From Desulfobulbus_C sp964551175 (lineage in GTDB: Bacteria > Desulfobacterota > Desulfobulbia > Desulfobulbales > Desulfobulbaceae), in assembly GCA_964551175.1 (NCBI GenBank), contig CAZKBZ010000014.1:1-41411 (forward strand): a DNA stretch of 41,411 bases, read 5' to 3'. Position 1 is the stretch's first letter. Each line of letters opens with the position of its first letter. Of this stretch, positions 1 through 8,283 are shown piece after piece. The notes beneath the pieces were generated by a model. It ran no database searches. It saw only the letters and a list, made by a program, of their open reading frames with translations, and was not told the origin of the DNA. The translations under genes were made by a program, and so were the position numbers.

Positions 1-66
1 GTCTGGGGCCAGGTGCTGGGGAATGGAATCAGGCTGGTGGTGGATGATTCATATAATCAGCTGTAA
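1..66 (+). CDS. C-terminal end of an unidentified protein, cut by the window start
   Basis: The first frame is open from base 1 to a TAA at 64-66 and encodes 21 residues ending in DDSYNQL. A rho-independent terminator lies about 125 bp downstream, which fits the end of a transcription unit. The piece is too short to identify. If the molecule is circular it could be the last gene of the same rightward run that leaves the window at its other end; that is inference. Confidence 0.4.
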   Translation, partial: VWGQVLGNGIRLVVDDSYNQL

Positions 67-191
67 GGTTTACCGGCCGTAGGCAAGCGTTTGGTTCAAA
101 GACGAACTGATAAAATTAACCTGATCTCGATTGCAAAGCCATCTTGAAACAACAGTGTTCAAATACAGCTTAACTGATGGTCCTAATTAAC

Positions 192-238
192 GGGACCGTC
201 TCTGAGAGAGTGTCCCTTCCTTTTAATAATTTTTTTTT
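192..238 (+). terminator. Rho-independent terminator
   Basis: GGGAC at 192-196 pairs with GTCCC at 212-216, with an inner CTCT/AGAG pairing. A T-rich run follows (217-238) and includes nine consecutive T. It would end transcription arriving from the left and insulate the iteron region from read-through. Confidence 0.7.
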
Positions 239-359
239 AAAAAAAAACAGACAGCAGCAAAAGGGAGGCTTGCCGACCATGTTGTTGTTATTCTATTATT
301 ATAATATTGTTATATTCTGAGAAGGGTATCTTTTTGATTTTTAAGTATTTTTTTAGTCT

Positions 360-906
360 AACTATTTCTTTTTCAGGGTTAACTATTACCAAAACAGGGT
401 TAACTATTTCTTTTTCAGGGTTAATTATTACCAAAACAGGGCAAACTATTACCAAAACAGGGAACAGGTTGCTCGCGTGGTTTTTTTCTTAAAAGTTCTA
501 TTATTTTATGCTGTTACATCAGGGCTATTTGTCCATAACCTTTTTAACTATTACCAAAACAGGGTTAACTATTACCAAAACAGGGTGAACTGTTCCAGGC
601 TGGTTTCCCTTTGCCTACCCCCCCTCTGATCTCCTGCTGACACATCGTTTCAGGGCGCAATATTTTTCTAACTATTACCAAAACAGGGTTAGCTGTCTCA
701 GCTCTCTTTCTCAATAAACAGGACGGCTGCAGGCTTGTTTTTTGCCCGGGAACCAGGGGCGGAAACAACATTACAGAGTGCAATTATTCCCCAAACAGGG
801 TTTGCCTGAAAAGGAACTCTTTCTTTTTCAGGGTGAATTATTACCAAAACAGGGTCAAAATCGACCAAATATTACCATTTCAGGGCCAACTATTACCAAA
901 ACAGGG
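360..906 (+). repeat. Iteron array of the replication origin (13 copies)
   Basis: Thirteen copies of a 19-bp direct repeat start at 360, 381, 402, 423, 444, 546, 567, 670, 782, 815, 836, 867 and 888. The common form is AACTATTACCAAAACAGGG. A second form, AACTATTTCTTTTTCAGGG, keeps both ends but replaces the core (copies at 360, 402 and, with one change, 815). Neighbouring copies inside clusters are 21 bp apart, two helical turns, so they present the same DNA face. All lie directly upstream of a Rep_3-type initiator gene, as expected for an iteron-controlled origin. The copies at 782 and 867 are degenerate. AT-rich DNA at 217-360 and 925-1019 could be the unwinding element. Confidence 0.93.
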
Positions 907-1002
907 TGGATTTCCCTGCCAGCCTCAAACTGCATCAAAAGAGATTCAAAATATAACTATTTTTCTTGTATTGTAATAGTTATTGTCGTATTAGTAGAGA
1001 AT

Positions 1003-1019
1003 GTAATTAAAAAAATTAC
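1003..1019. promoter_or_regulatory. Inverted repeat next to the repA ribosome-binding site
   Basis: GTAATT (1003-1008) and AATTAC (1014-1019) form a perfect inverted repeat around five A. It abuts the GGAGGT Shine-Dalgarno at 1020-1025. It may be an operator for autoregulation of the initiator gene or a weak RNA hairpin; Rep_3 initiators commonly repress their own promoter through inverted half-iterons. The site does not resemble the iteron core, so its ligand is unknown. Confidence 0.4.
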
Positions 1020-1033
1020 GGAGGTGCGGGAAG

Positions 1034-2353
1034 TTGTCTGACACGGAACAAACATTGCAGCCAATCTATGCAGAGCAGGAAATGACGATGCAGCTGGCCA
1101 CGGCCAACGACCTGCTTCTCAAGGCGCAGTGGCCTCACCTGGTCATCAATGAGCAGCGTCTGATCCTGTACATGCTGTCGCTTATCAAGCCAAGCGACAA
1201 GGATTTCCAGACCTACCGGATTACCATCAAGGAACTGTCCAATATCCTGGGGTTGAAGCGCAAAGACCTGTACAGAGAGTTTGACCGGGCAGCGGATGGT
1301 TTGATGTCCAAGGTAATAAACTGGATTGAGCCGGAGCACAAGAGCGGCAAGAAATTTGTCAAGGTGGCCTGGTGCTCCTATGCGGCCCGGATCCCGGGCG
1401 AAGGTGTGGTGGAGATGCGCTTTGATCCCTCCCTGAAACCCTTCCTGTTGGCTCTCAAGGGCAACTTTACCATCTGGGGTGACCGTCGCTCGGTCATCCG
1501 GCTGAAAAGCCATTACTCCCTGCGGTTGTACCAGTTCATCAAGTACAACCAGGGGGTCGCCACGGTGGACAAGCGTACCTCAGTCACCGTGGAGCTGTCC
1601 TGGCTCAAGGAATACCTGGCCATACCCGAGGGTGCCTATAACCTGTTCGGCAACTTCAAATCCAAGGTGCTTAAACCGGCCCAGAAGGATATTCGAGACA
1701 AGACCGACGTGGAATTTGAATTTGAGCAGATCAAGAAAGGGCGCAAGGTGCATGCGCTCAAATTTACCTGGAAAAAGAACCGGCGGCATAACCAGCTGGA
1801 AATCCCGGGCCTGAGCGACAAGGCACCCACCAAAATTGAGGACATTCTGCACCTTGAATTCGGCATAACCCCGGAAAAAAAGGTGGATGAGCTGGTGCGG
1901 GAGTATGGCGAGTCCCATATCCGTACGGCTCTGGAATCGGCCAGGGATTACATTGATACCCTGCGCCAGCGCGGCAAAAAGGTCAGCAGCGTGGCCGGCA
2001 TTGCACGCAAGGCCATTGAAGAGGGGTGGCAGCCCAGGAAAGCAGGCCTTGAAATCGAATTTGAGCAGAAGCTGCTGGCCCAGGTTGAGGCCAGGGAAGC
2101 GGAAATACGGCGTAAAGAGGAACAGGCTGCCCGTGAAGAGGCGATAAAGCTGGCAGCCATGGCGCGGTATGAATCAATGGCAGGGGCCGAAAAAGAGGCC
2201 TTTCTGTCCGATTTTCGCGAGTATCTCGTTGCCACCGGCAACCGTATCGTAGTGGAACGCTATGATGAGGGAGGGATAAGTCCCGGGATGGTGGAGGCTC
2301 TGTTCAAGGTGTTTGTGTTGGAGCGGTTAGGGAAAACATATTTACAGAAATAA
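1034..2353 (+). CDS. repA: Plasmid replication initiator, Rep_3 (RepB/RepA) family
   Basis: Predicted initiator that binds the iterons upstream and recruits the host replisome. The 439-residue protein shows the Rep_3 pattern. The first winged helix spans roughly residues 25-130, opening with LLKAQWPHLVINEQRLILYM-like sequence typical of these initiators. The second winged helix spans about 140-245 and includes LKSHYSLRLYQFIKYN. The last 190 residues form a charged, helical extension (about 340-385 very rich in E, K, R and A) that makes it longer than classic initiators of 300-320 residues. I chose the TTG start at 1034 because GGAGG lies 9 bases upstream; ATG codons at residues 17 and 19 are alternatives. 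Position beside 13 iterons makes the role secure. Confidence 0.93.
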   Translation: MSDTEQTLQPIYAEQEMTMQLATANDLLLKAQWPHLVINEQRLILYMLSLIKPSDKDFQTYRITIKELSNILGLKRKDLYREFDRAADGLMSKVINWIEPEHKSGKKFVKVAWCSYAARIPGEGVVEMRFDPSLKPFLLALKGNFTIWGDRRSVIRLKSHYSLRLYQFIKYNQGVATVDKRTSVTVELSWLKEYLAIPEGAYNLFGNFKSKVLKPAQKDIRDKTDVEFEFEQIKKGRKVHALKFTWKKNRRHNQLEIPGLSDKAPTKIEDILHLEFGITPEKKVDELVREYGESHIRTALESARDYIDTLRQRGKKVSSVAGIARKAIEEGWQPRKAGLEIEFEQKLLAQVEAREAEIRRKEEQAAREEAIKLAAMARYESMAGAEKEAFLSDFREYLVATGNRIVVERYDEGGISPGMVEALFKVFVLERLGKTYLQK

Positions 2354-2440
2354 TGAAAAGTAAAATTCATCATTTTCTCTTGGAGATTGAAATACCAATG
2401 AACGTTTTCGGCGCTGGGGTGGGGAGATAAGGTATAAGTC

Positions 2441-2854
2441 ATGAGTGAAAATATTCCATATATTGGAAAAAGTGTAAAACAGAAACATCTTGACCGAGTC
2501 AAGGCGGACATCCTTCAGGGGGATGAACAACTGCATGCGGTTTTTTACGGACAGGCAGTGGTCGCTCCGGACAGAAAAGGCAGGGAGCGATTCAAGAACC
2601 TGATACTCGTTCCGGATTACCTGCTGCTGACCAGTGAAAGGATCGTCTTATGGTCCCGGGGTGTTTTGTCCGAGAGCATAGAGACTTTCCATTACCGAGA
2701 TATTGTTGCTGTGGAGGCGAAGAGTAAGCTTTTTGTTGGGGGCATCACTCTCAAGACTGCAGCTGGGCCGCAGAAGATCTCCAGTATCCCCAAGGGTGAT
2801 CTCTCCATTGCGACGAGGATGATCCGGGAAAAAGTGGCCGCAAGCAATGGGTGA
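2441..2854 (+). CDS. Small bacterial PH-like domain protein
   Basis: A 137-residue protein with an alpha-helical N-terminus (1-35) followed by short beta strands. These include NLILVPDYLLLTSERIVLW and an FHYRDIVAVEAKSKLFVGGITL stretch, the pattern of bacterial PH-like domains (YdbT/bPH group). Such domains bind ligands or proteins; no enzyme motif is visible. It starts at ATG 2441 and ends 92 bp before the Mrr-like gene on the same strand, so it may be the first gene of the restriction operon. Family assignment rests on pattern only. Confidence 0.6.
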   Translation: MSENIPYIGKSVKQKHLDRVKADILQGDEQLHAVFYGQAVVAPDRKGRERFKNLILVPDYLLLTSERIVLWSRGVLSESIETFHYRDIVAVEAKSKLFVGGITLKTAAGPQKISSIPKGDLSIATRMIREKVAASNG

Positions 2855-2946
2855 GCAATGTCTGAGTTTATTCCCCTAGAAACCTGGGAAAAACCCAGTG
2901 GGAAATTGACTGCTCTGAAATTTTCAACACAGATAAGGAGAAAAAG

Positions 2947-3861
2947 TTGGCTGTCCCGGAATTTCAAGCTTTTTTGCTGCCGTTATTGCACCTTGCCGCT
3001 GATGGAAATGTTCATACCCTCCAGGAGGCCTATGCTTCCATGGCAGAGCATTTTCAGCTCAGTGAAGAGGATCAACAGGAGTTGCTTTCCAGTGGGAAAC
3101 AGCTTGTTTATAAAAACAGGGTGAGCTGGGCCAAAACCTTCCTGGCCAAGGCATTATTGTTGGAAAGCCCAAAGAGAGGGCAGTTTTGTCTTAGTGAACG
3201 AGGTAAGGAGTTGCTGGCAGAAAAGCCGGAAATACTCCGGGTAAAGCACCTGATGAGGTACCCGGAGTTTAAGGAGTTCCAACTGGCAAAATCTGGTGTC
3301 AGGAAAAAAATAGAGAATAGCGTTGTTGCTGAAGAACAAACAGCAACTCCTGAAGAAATCTTTGAAGCGGCTTATCATGAATTACACAGCAGTTTGGCCG
3401 ATGAGTTGTATCAACAGATTATACTCAACACGCCTGATTTTTTTGAGAGGCTTGTAATCAGGCTTCTTGTGAAGATGGGATATGGCGGCTCCATACAAGA
3501 TGCAGGACAGGCTTTAGGAAGAAGTGGTGATGAAGGAATCGACGGCATCATAAAAGAAGACAAACTTGGTCTTGATGTAATTTATATTCAGGCCAAGCGT
3601 TGGCAGGGAACAGTGGGGAGACCGGAGATTCAGAAATTTGTTGGAGCCTTACATGGCCAACAGGCTAAGAAAGGCGTTTTTATTACTACCTCGACGTTTA
3701 CGCAAAATGCCCGGGATTATGTGGCAACCATTGATCCTAAGGTGGTGCTTATTGATGGCAAAAAACTGGTGGAGATGATGATTGATTGCAACCTGGGGGT
3801 TTCCACGGTGGACACCTATGAAATCAAGAAGATTGATAGCGATTTTTTTATAGAGGAATAG
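2947..3861 (+). CDS. Mrr-type restriction endonuclease with Mrr N-terminal domain
   Basis: Predicted nuclease of the Mrr family, which cuts modified DNA in several bacteria. Residues 1-90 match the winged-helix Mrr N-terminal domain (VPEFQAFLLPLL at the start, ERGKELL near 90). The C-terminal PD-(D/E)XK fold has GDEGIDG near 196-202 and the IQAKRW motif near 214-219, so the catalytic D and Q-x-K are present. Length 304 is normal for Mrr. The TTG start at 2947 has AAGGAG upstream. The stop lies 4 bp before mod, so it is probably co-transcribed and translationally coupled with the type III system. Whether it acts alone or with mod/res is unknown. Confidence 0.88.
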   Translation: MAVPEFQAFLLPLLHLAADGNVHTLQEAYASMAEHFQLSEEDQQELLSSGKQLVYKNRVSWAKTFLAKALLLESPKRGQFCLSERGKELLAEKPEILRVKHLMRYPEFKEFQLAKSGVRKKIENSVVAEEQTATPEEIFEAAYHELHSSLADELYQQIILNTPDFFERLVIRLLVKMGYGGSIQDAGQALGRSGDEGIDGIIKEDKLGLDVIYIQAKRWQGTVGRPEIQKFVGALHGQQAKKGVFITTSTFTQNARDYVATIDPKVVLIDGKKLVEMMIDCNLGVSTVDTYEIKKIDSDFFIEE

Positions 3862-3865
3862 ATGA

Positions 3866-5425
3866 ATGCCTGAATTGATCTGGAAGGGCAAAGAGCAGGT
3901 TATTAATCACCACTTAGATGTACCGGTGTGTACCCTGGATCGCCAGTACAACTACAACAGCGATGAAGAGAGCGAAAACAAGATTATTCATGGTGACAAC
4001 TTGGAAGCGCTTAAAGCCCTGCTGCCTCAGTATGAGGGCCGGGTGAAGTGCATTTATATTGACCCTCCCTATAATACAGGCAATGAGTCGTGGGTGTACA
4101 ACGATAACGTTAAAGATCCGCGTATAGTCAAATGGCTTGGTGAGGTGGTGGGCAAGGAAGGGGAAGATCTGTGCCGCCATGATAAGTGGCTCTGTATGAT
4201 GTATCCACGGTTGCAGTTGTTGAAGCGATTGTTGGCTGATGATGGAAGTATTTGGATATCTATTGATGATATTGAAGTTGCAAATCTTCGATTAATCATG
4301 GATGAAATTTTTGGAGCTGCAAATTTTGTTACAACTGTCATATGGGAAAAAGCAGATTCACCCCGTAACTCTGCTCGCCAATTTTCAACCGACCATGACT
4401 ATATATTAGTCTATTCTAAACAATTTGATTGGATTCCTAGGCGACTTCCAAGGACAAATGAATCTAATTTTATTTATCGAAATTTGGATAGAGATCCAAG
4501 AGGAGATTGGATCCCTGGGGATCCCTATGCGAACAAGCCATATTCAAAAGGGCTTTATGTAATAGAAGGACCAACGGGAAGAAAATTTTCACCACCAAAA
4601 GGGCGTTATTGGAGAATCTCTGAAGAAAAACTAAGAGAGTTGGATTCTGAAGGTCGAATTTGGTGGGGACCAAATGGTAGTGCCAGGCCAAGTATAAAAA
4701 GGTATTTAAGTGAAGTTTCCGATTTAGTTCCGCGGACTCTTTGGGCGAAAGGATCTGTTGGCAGTAACCGTACATCAAAAAATGAAATGCGAACAATTTT
4801 TTCAGAAACATCCTCGTTTGAAACCCCAAAACCAAGTTTGCTAGTTGATCGTATATTGCAGATAGCGATGGAGAAAGATTCCATTATCCTCGATTCCTTT
4901 GCAGGATCCGGCACCACGGCCCATGCAGTCCTCAACCTCAACAAAAAAGATGGGGGGAACCGAAAATTCATTCTCATTGAGATGATGGACTATGCCGAGA
5001 CTATTACCGCCGAACGGGTCAAGCGGGTGATTGACGGCTACGGTGAGGGCAAGAAAGCTGTTACTGGTACTGGGGGAGATTTTTCTTACTATACCCTTGG
5101 TGAACGGGTTTTTGATGATGAAGGAAACCTTAACGAGTCCATCGGTGTTGCTAAAATTCGGGATTATGTGGCCTGGTCTGAAAAACTTCCAGGCGCTGAA
5201 GATGGTGTACATCCCTACTGGCTGGGTGAAAAAAACCGTACCGGCTATTATTTTTATTATGAGCCAGATCTGGTAACCGTCCTGAATCTTGATTTTCTGG
5301 CCACAATGACCCGGAAAAACGAGTCGTATCTCATCTACGCCGATATCTGCTTGCTGAATGAAACCATCATGATCCAGAATCATATCCGGTTTAAAAAAAT
5401 ACCACGGGATATTTCTCGTTTTTAG
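3866..5425 (+). CDS. mod: Type III restriction-modification methyltransferase subunit (Mod)
   Basis: Predicted adenine-N6 DNA methyltransferase of the beta class: motif IV (DPPYNTG) near residue 66 precedes the AdoMet-binding motif I (DSFAGSGTT) near 343. The region between holds the target-recognition domain. In type III systems Mod reads an asymmetric 5-6 bp site and methylates one strand; with Res it forms the restriction complex. At 519 residues it is at the short end for Mod proteins. Bases 4250-4870, the presumed specificity region, are visibly more AT-rich than both flanks, suggesting domain exchange. The ATG at 3866 follows GAGG at 3853-3856. The stop is 9 bp before res. Confidence 0.92.
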   Translation: MPELIWKGKEQVINHHLDVPVCTLDRQYNYNSDEESENKIIHGDNLEALKALLPQYEGRVKCIYIDPPYNTGNESWVYNDNVKDPRIVKWLGEVVGKEGEDLCRHDKWLCMMYPRLQLLKRLLADDGSIWISIDDIEVANLRLIMDEIFGAANFVTTVIWEKADSPRNSARQFSTDHDYILVYSKQFDWIPRRLPRTNESNFIYRNLDRDPRGDWIPGDPYANKPYSKGLYVIEGPTGRKFSPPKGRYWRISEEKLRELDSEGRIWWGPNGSARPSIKRYLSEVSDLVPRTLWAKGSVGSNRTSKNEMRTIFSETSSFETPKPSLLVDRILQIAMEKDSIILDSFAGSGTTAHAVLNLNKKDGGNRKFILIEMMDYAETITAERVKRVIDGYGEGKKAVTGTGGDFSYYTLGERVFDDEGNLNESIGVAKIRDYVAWSEKLPGAEDGVHPYWLGEKNRTGYYFYYEPDLVTVLNLDFLATMTRKNESYLIYADICLLNETIMIQNHIRFKKIPRDISRF

Positions 5426-5434
5426 GAGTGGTGC

Positions 5435-8059
5435 ATGGAGTTATTACCCTATCAGCAGCAGGTCCTTGATGATCTTGCTGATTTTTTAAAAGAACTGGAA
5501 CGTTGCGGGAATGTGAAAGAAGCTTTTCGCAAATATTGGTTGTTACGAGGAGTGCCCCAGCCTGAACCTTATCGGCAGTCCATCGCCCAGGTTCCCCATG
5601 TTTGCATTAAAGTGCCAACAGGTGGTGGTAAGACCTTTATTGCGGCCTGTGGGATAAAGACGATCTTTGATGCCTTAACCATTTATATGCGTGATGAGCC
5701 CAAGGCAGTGGTCTGGCTGGTACCATCCAACGCCATTTTGGAGCAGACGGAGAAGAATTTAAGCAACCCGCAACACCCTTACAGGCGAAAAATTGATACT
5801 CTTTTTAATGGCAGGGTAGCAGTTTATACTAAAAATGACCTCCTGCAGGGTGCCGGTTTTAATGCCAGTAGTGTACATGAGCAGCTCAATGTTTTTGTTC
5901 TGAGTTACGCCTCTTTTCGGACCAGCAATAAAGAGGGCCGTAAGGCCTATCAGGAAAATTCCTATCTGGCAACTTTTGTTCATCAGATGAAAGATGAGGA
6001 TGTGTTGGCTGAAACGGATGAATCGGCCCTGATAAATGTAATTCGCAGTATGAAGCCGGTCTGTATTGTAGATGAAAGTCATAACGCAAGATCAAAGCTG
6101 AGCCAGGAAATGCTGGCAAATTTTAACCCCAGTTTTGTCCTGGATCTCACCGCCACACCAAGGAGAGAGAGCAATATCATCAGTTATGTTGATGCAGCAC
6201 AGCTCAAGACCTATAACATGGTCAAGTTGCCGGTCATTGTCTATAACCATCGTAGCGGAAAAGAGGTAATAAGCAATGCCATTCAACTACGTAACAATCT
6301 GGAAGAGCAGGCCAAAGAAGAACATGCGGCAGGTGGCGATTATATTCGGCCCATTGTCTTGTTTCAAGCTGAAGTGCAGAGGGGCAGTGATAAGAAGTCA
6401 AGTTTTGAAGATGTGAAGAAGCGGTTGGTCAAGCTGGGAATTAGGGAGCAAGAAATTGCTATTAAAACAGCCACCATCAATGAGCTAAAAAATAAAGATT
6501 TGCTCTCTCCTGACTGCCAAATACGTTACATCATCACCATAAACGCTCTGAAAGAGGGGTGGGACTGCCCCTTTGCCTACATTCTGGCTACAATTGCCAA
6601 CCGTCATTCCCAAGTGGATGTGGAGCAGATCGTCGGTCGGGTTTTACGCCAGCCATATGCACGACGACACCATCACAATTTATTAAATAACTCTTACGTA
6701 CTGGCATCATCTGCTAATTTTCTTACTACCTTGGATAAGATTGTTGCTGGATTAAATCAGGCTGGATTCAGCAAGCGTGATTTGCGAGCCAAAGACCTTG
6801 AAGAGACGGTACTGAAACAGGGCGAGGCGGCACCAGTCCAAGCCGGAATTTTCGACAAAAAGCCAGAGGGAGCGGGGGGTAGTGCAGCAGGAGAAGATGA
6901 ATCGGAAATTGATGGACAGGTAGAGTGGCCAGAGACTCTTCCAAGGTCTGGCGGTGGTGATAACGGAAGACTGGACGATGTAGAGAAGATCATTGAACAA
7001 GCAAAGAAAGAGAGCTTGGAATATGAGAAACTGGCTGAGCAGGAAAGTGCTGATAAAGTGGCTACTGAGGTGCGAAAAAAGATGAATCAGTTTGGTATGG
7101 TTGATTTGTATGTAGAGCAGGCAAAGGCTTTAAAGTTGCCTCAGTTTTTTCTTCTGATTTCTGGAATGAATCTCTTTCCAGATACGTTTCTATTCAATAA
7201 AGAAGAGTTGCTAAGGGAGTTTCGCCTTGGGCAGGCAGACAGCCATATAGATTTTACTACTGTTGAGGATGAAGCCTATCGTGTTGATCTGGAACAGGTC
7301 GGTGACCAGGATTATAAGCCGAGCTTTTGGAAGTTGAAACACTCGACGAAAGCAAAGTTGATGGAGTACTTGATAGCGCTACCTCCTGAGAATCGGAGAA
7401 ATCAAGTCACCGAAAGGATCTGTGAGTTGATCGGCAATATGTATCCTATCGCTGACCAGGAAGTGAAAAAGTATGTGCGACGTATTCTTGGTGATATGAA
7501 TGCTGAGCAGATTAACGACTGTCTTGAACGTGAATACAGCTATCGAGACAAAATAAAGGCCAAGATACGAGAGCTGGCAACTACACATGCTGAAAGAGTG
7601 TTTTATCAATGGTTAGATGCGGATAAAATCCAGGTAATGGATTCCTACGTTCTGCGGGAAAGCATTCATCCTGTAGAAACCGCACCGGCCATTCCTGCCA
7701 GCCTTTATGAAAAAGAAGGAAAAGTAAATTCCTGGGAGGCTAAAGTTATCAACGAGATTGCCAATCTAGAAAATGTTTTGTTTTGGCATAAAATCATTGA
7801 AAAGAAGGGCTTCTGCATCAATGGGTTTATAAACCATTATCCGGACTTTCTGATACAGACAAAGAGCGGTAAAATTTTGATTGTCGAAACAAAGGGTGAT
7901 GATAGAGACAACTCAGATTCCATTCGTAAACTTAAACTGGGTGAGGCTTGGGCAAGTAAAGCAGGAAATAATTTCCGCTATTTTATGGTGTTTGATAATA
8001 ATGCCATTGATGGAGCGTATAGGTTGGATGATTTTCTGCAGGTGATTGGGAATTTGTAA
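5435..8059 (+). CDS. res: Type III restriction enzyme helicase-nuclease subunit (Res)
   Basis: Predicted ATP-dependent restriction subunit that acts with Mod. The N-terminal superfamily-2 motor shows Walker A (VPTGGGKTF, about 60-68), the DExH box DESHNAR (about 213) and the later motif QIVGRVLRQPYAR (about 397-409). The C-terminal nuclease contains PDFL (about 804) and VETKG (about 820), the acidic and lysine residues of a PD-(D/E)XK site. Length 874 fits the family (850-1000). No frameshift or premature stop, so it should be active. A basic, charged linker rich in E, G and S lies around residues 465-520. It starts 9 bp after mod. Confidence 0.93.
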   Translation: MELLPYQQQVLDDLADFLKELERCGNVKEAFRKYWLLRGVPQPEPYRQSIAQVPHVCIKVPTGGGKTFIAACGIKTIFDALTIYMRDEPKAVVWLVPSNAILEQTEKNLSNPQHPYRRKIDTLFNGRVAVYTKNDLLQGAGFNASSVHEQLNVFVLSYASFRTSNKEGRKAYQENSYLATFVHQMKDEDVLAETDESALINVIRSMKPVCIVDESHNARSKLSQEMLANFNPSFVLDLTATPRRESNIISYVDAAQLKTYNMVKLPVIVYNHRSGKEVISNAIQLRNNLEEQAKEEHAAGGDYIRPIVLFQAEVQRGSDKKSSFEDVKKRLVKLGIREQEIAIKTATINELKNKDLLSPDCQIRYIITINALKEGWDCPFAYILATIANRHSQVDVEQIVGRVLRQPYARRHHHNLLNNSYVLASSANFLTTLDKIVAGLNQAGFSKRDLRAKDLEETVLKQGEAAPVQAGIFDKKPEGAGGSAAGEDESEIDGQVEWPETLPRSGGGDNGRLDDVEKIIEQAKKESLEYEKLAEQESADKVATEVRKKMNQFGMVDLYVEQAKALKLPQFFLLISGMNLFPDTFLFNKEELLREFRLGQADSHIDFTTVEDEAYRVDLEQVGDQDYKPSFWKLKHSTKAKLMEYLIALPPENRRNQVTERICELIGNMYPIADQEVKKYVRRILGDMNAEQINDCLEREYSYRDKIKAKIRELATTHAERVFYQWLDADKIQVMDSYVLRESIHPVETAPAIPASLYEKEGKVNSWEAKVINEIANLENVLFWHKIIEKKGFCINGFINHYPDFLIQTKSGKILIVETKGDDRDNSDSIRKLKLGEAWASKAGNNFRYFMVFDNNAIDGAYRLDDFLQVIGNL

Positions 8060-8131
8060 TAGTTTAATGTTCTTACAAGGATAGATGGGATTGTTGTTAA
8101 GAAAAAAGCAGAAGAGAACAGGGCAAAAAAA

Positions 8132-8188
8132 AAGAGCCGAGAGGTCTGCCTGGGTATTTATACCACTTATGGCTTACATCGGGCTCTT
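8132..8188. other. Imperfect hairpin element between res and the HEPN-like gene
   Basis: AAGAGCC (8132-8138) pairs with GGCTCTT (8182-8188), and a smaller palindrome GGTATTTATACC sits inside (8153-8164). A run of nine A precedes the left arm, so on the minus strand this reads as a stem-loop followed by nine T, like a terminator. There is no minus-strand gene to its right. It could be a terminator of an antisense RNA, a structured RNA or the scar of a small element. The rest of 8060-8283 is AT-rich with nothing else recognisable. Confidence 0.4.
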
Positions 8189-8283
8189 ACTTTCGAAGTA
8201 ATTACTATGTATAAAATAATACAACATTTTTAAAAAAAATAAAGTCTAAATCAACAGAACTTAACCCACTGACAACAAAAAGA

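Noticed and set aside
360..906. CRISPR array
   Set aside because: The repeats are direct iterons only 21 bp apart in clusters, without uniform spacers, and lie beside an initiator gene. No cas gene is present; the Cas4-like nuclease belongs to a recombination pair.
2858..3124. 88-codon frame starting just after the PH-like gene
   Set aside because: Most of it overlaps the Mrr gene in another frame, and its second half has no protein-like pattern. The Mrr reading is clearly the real one.
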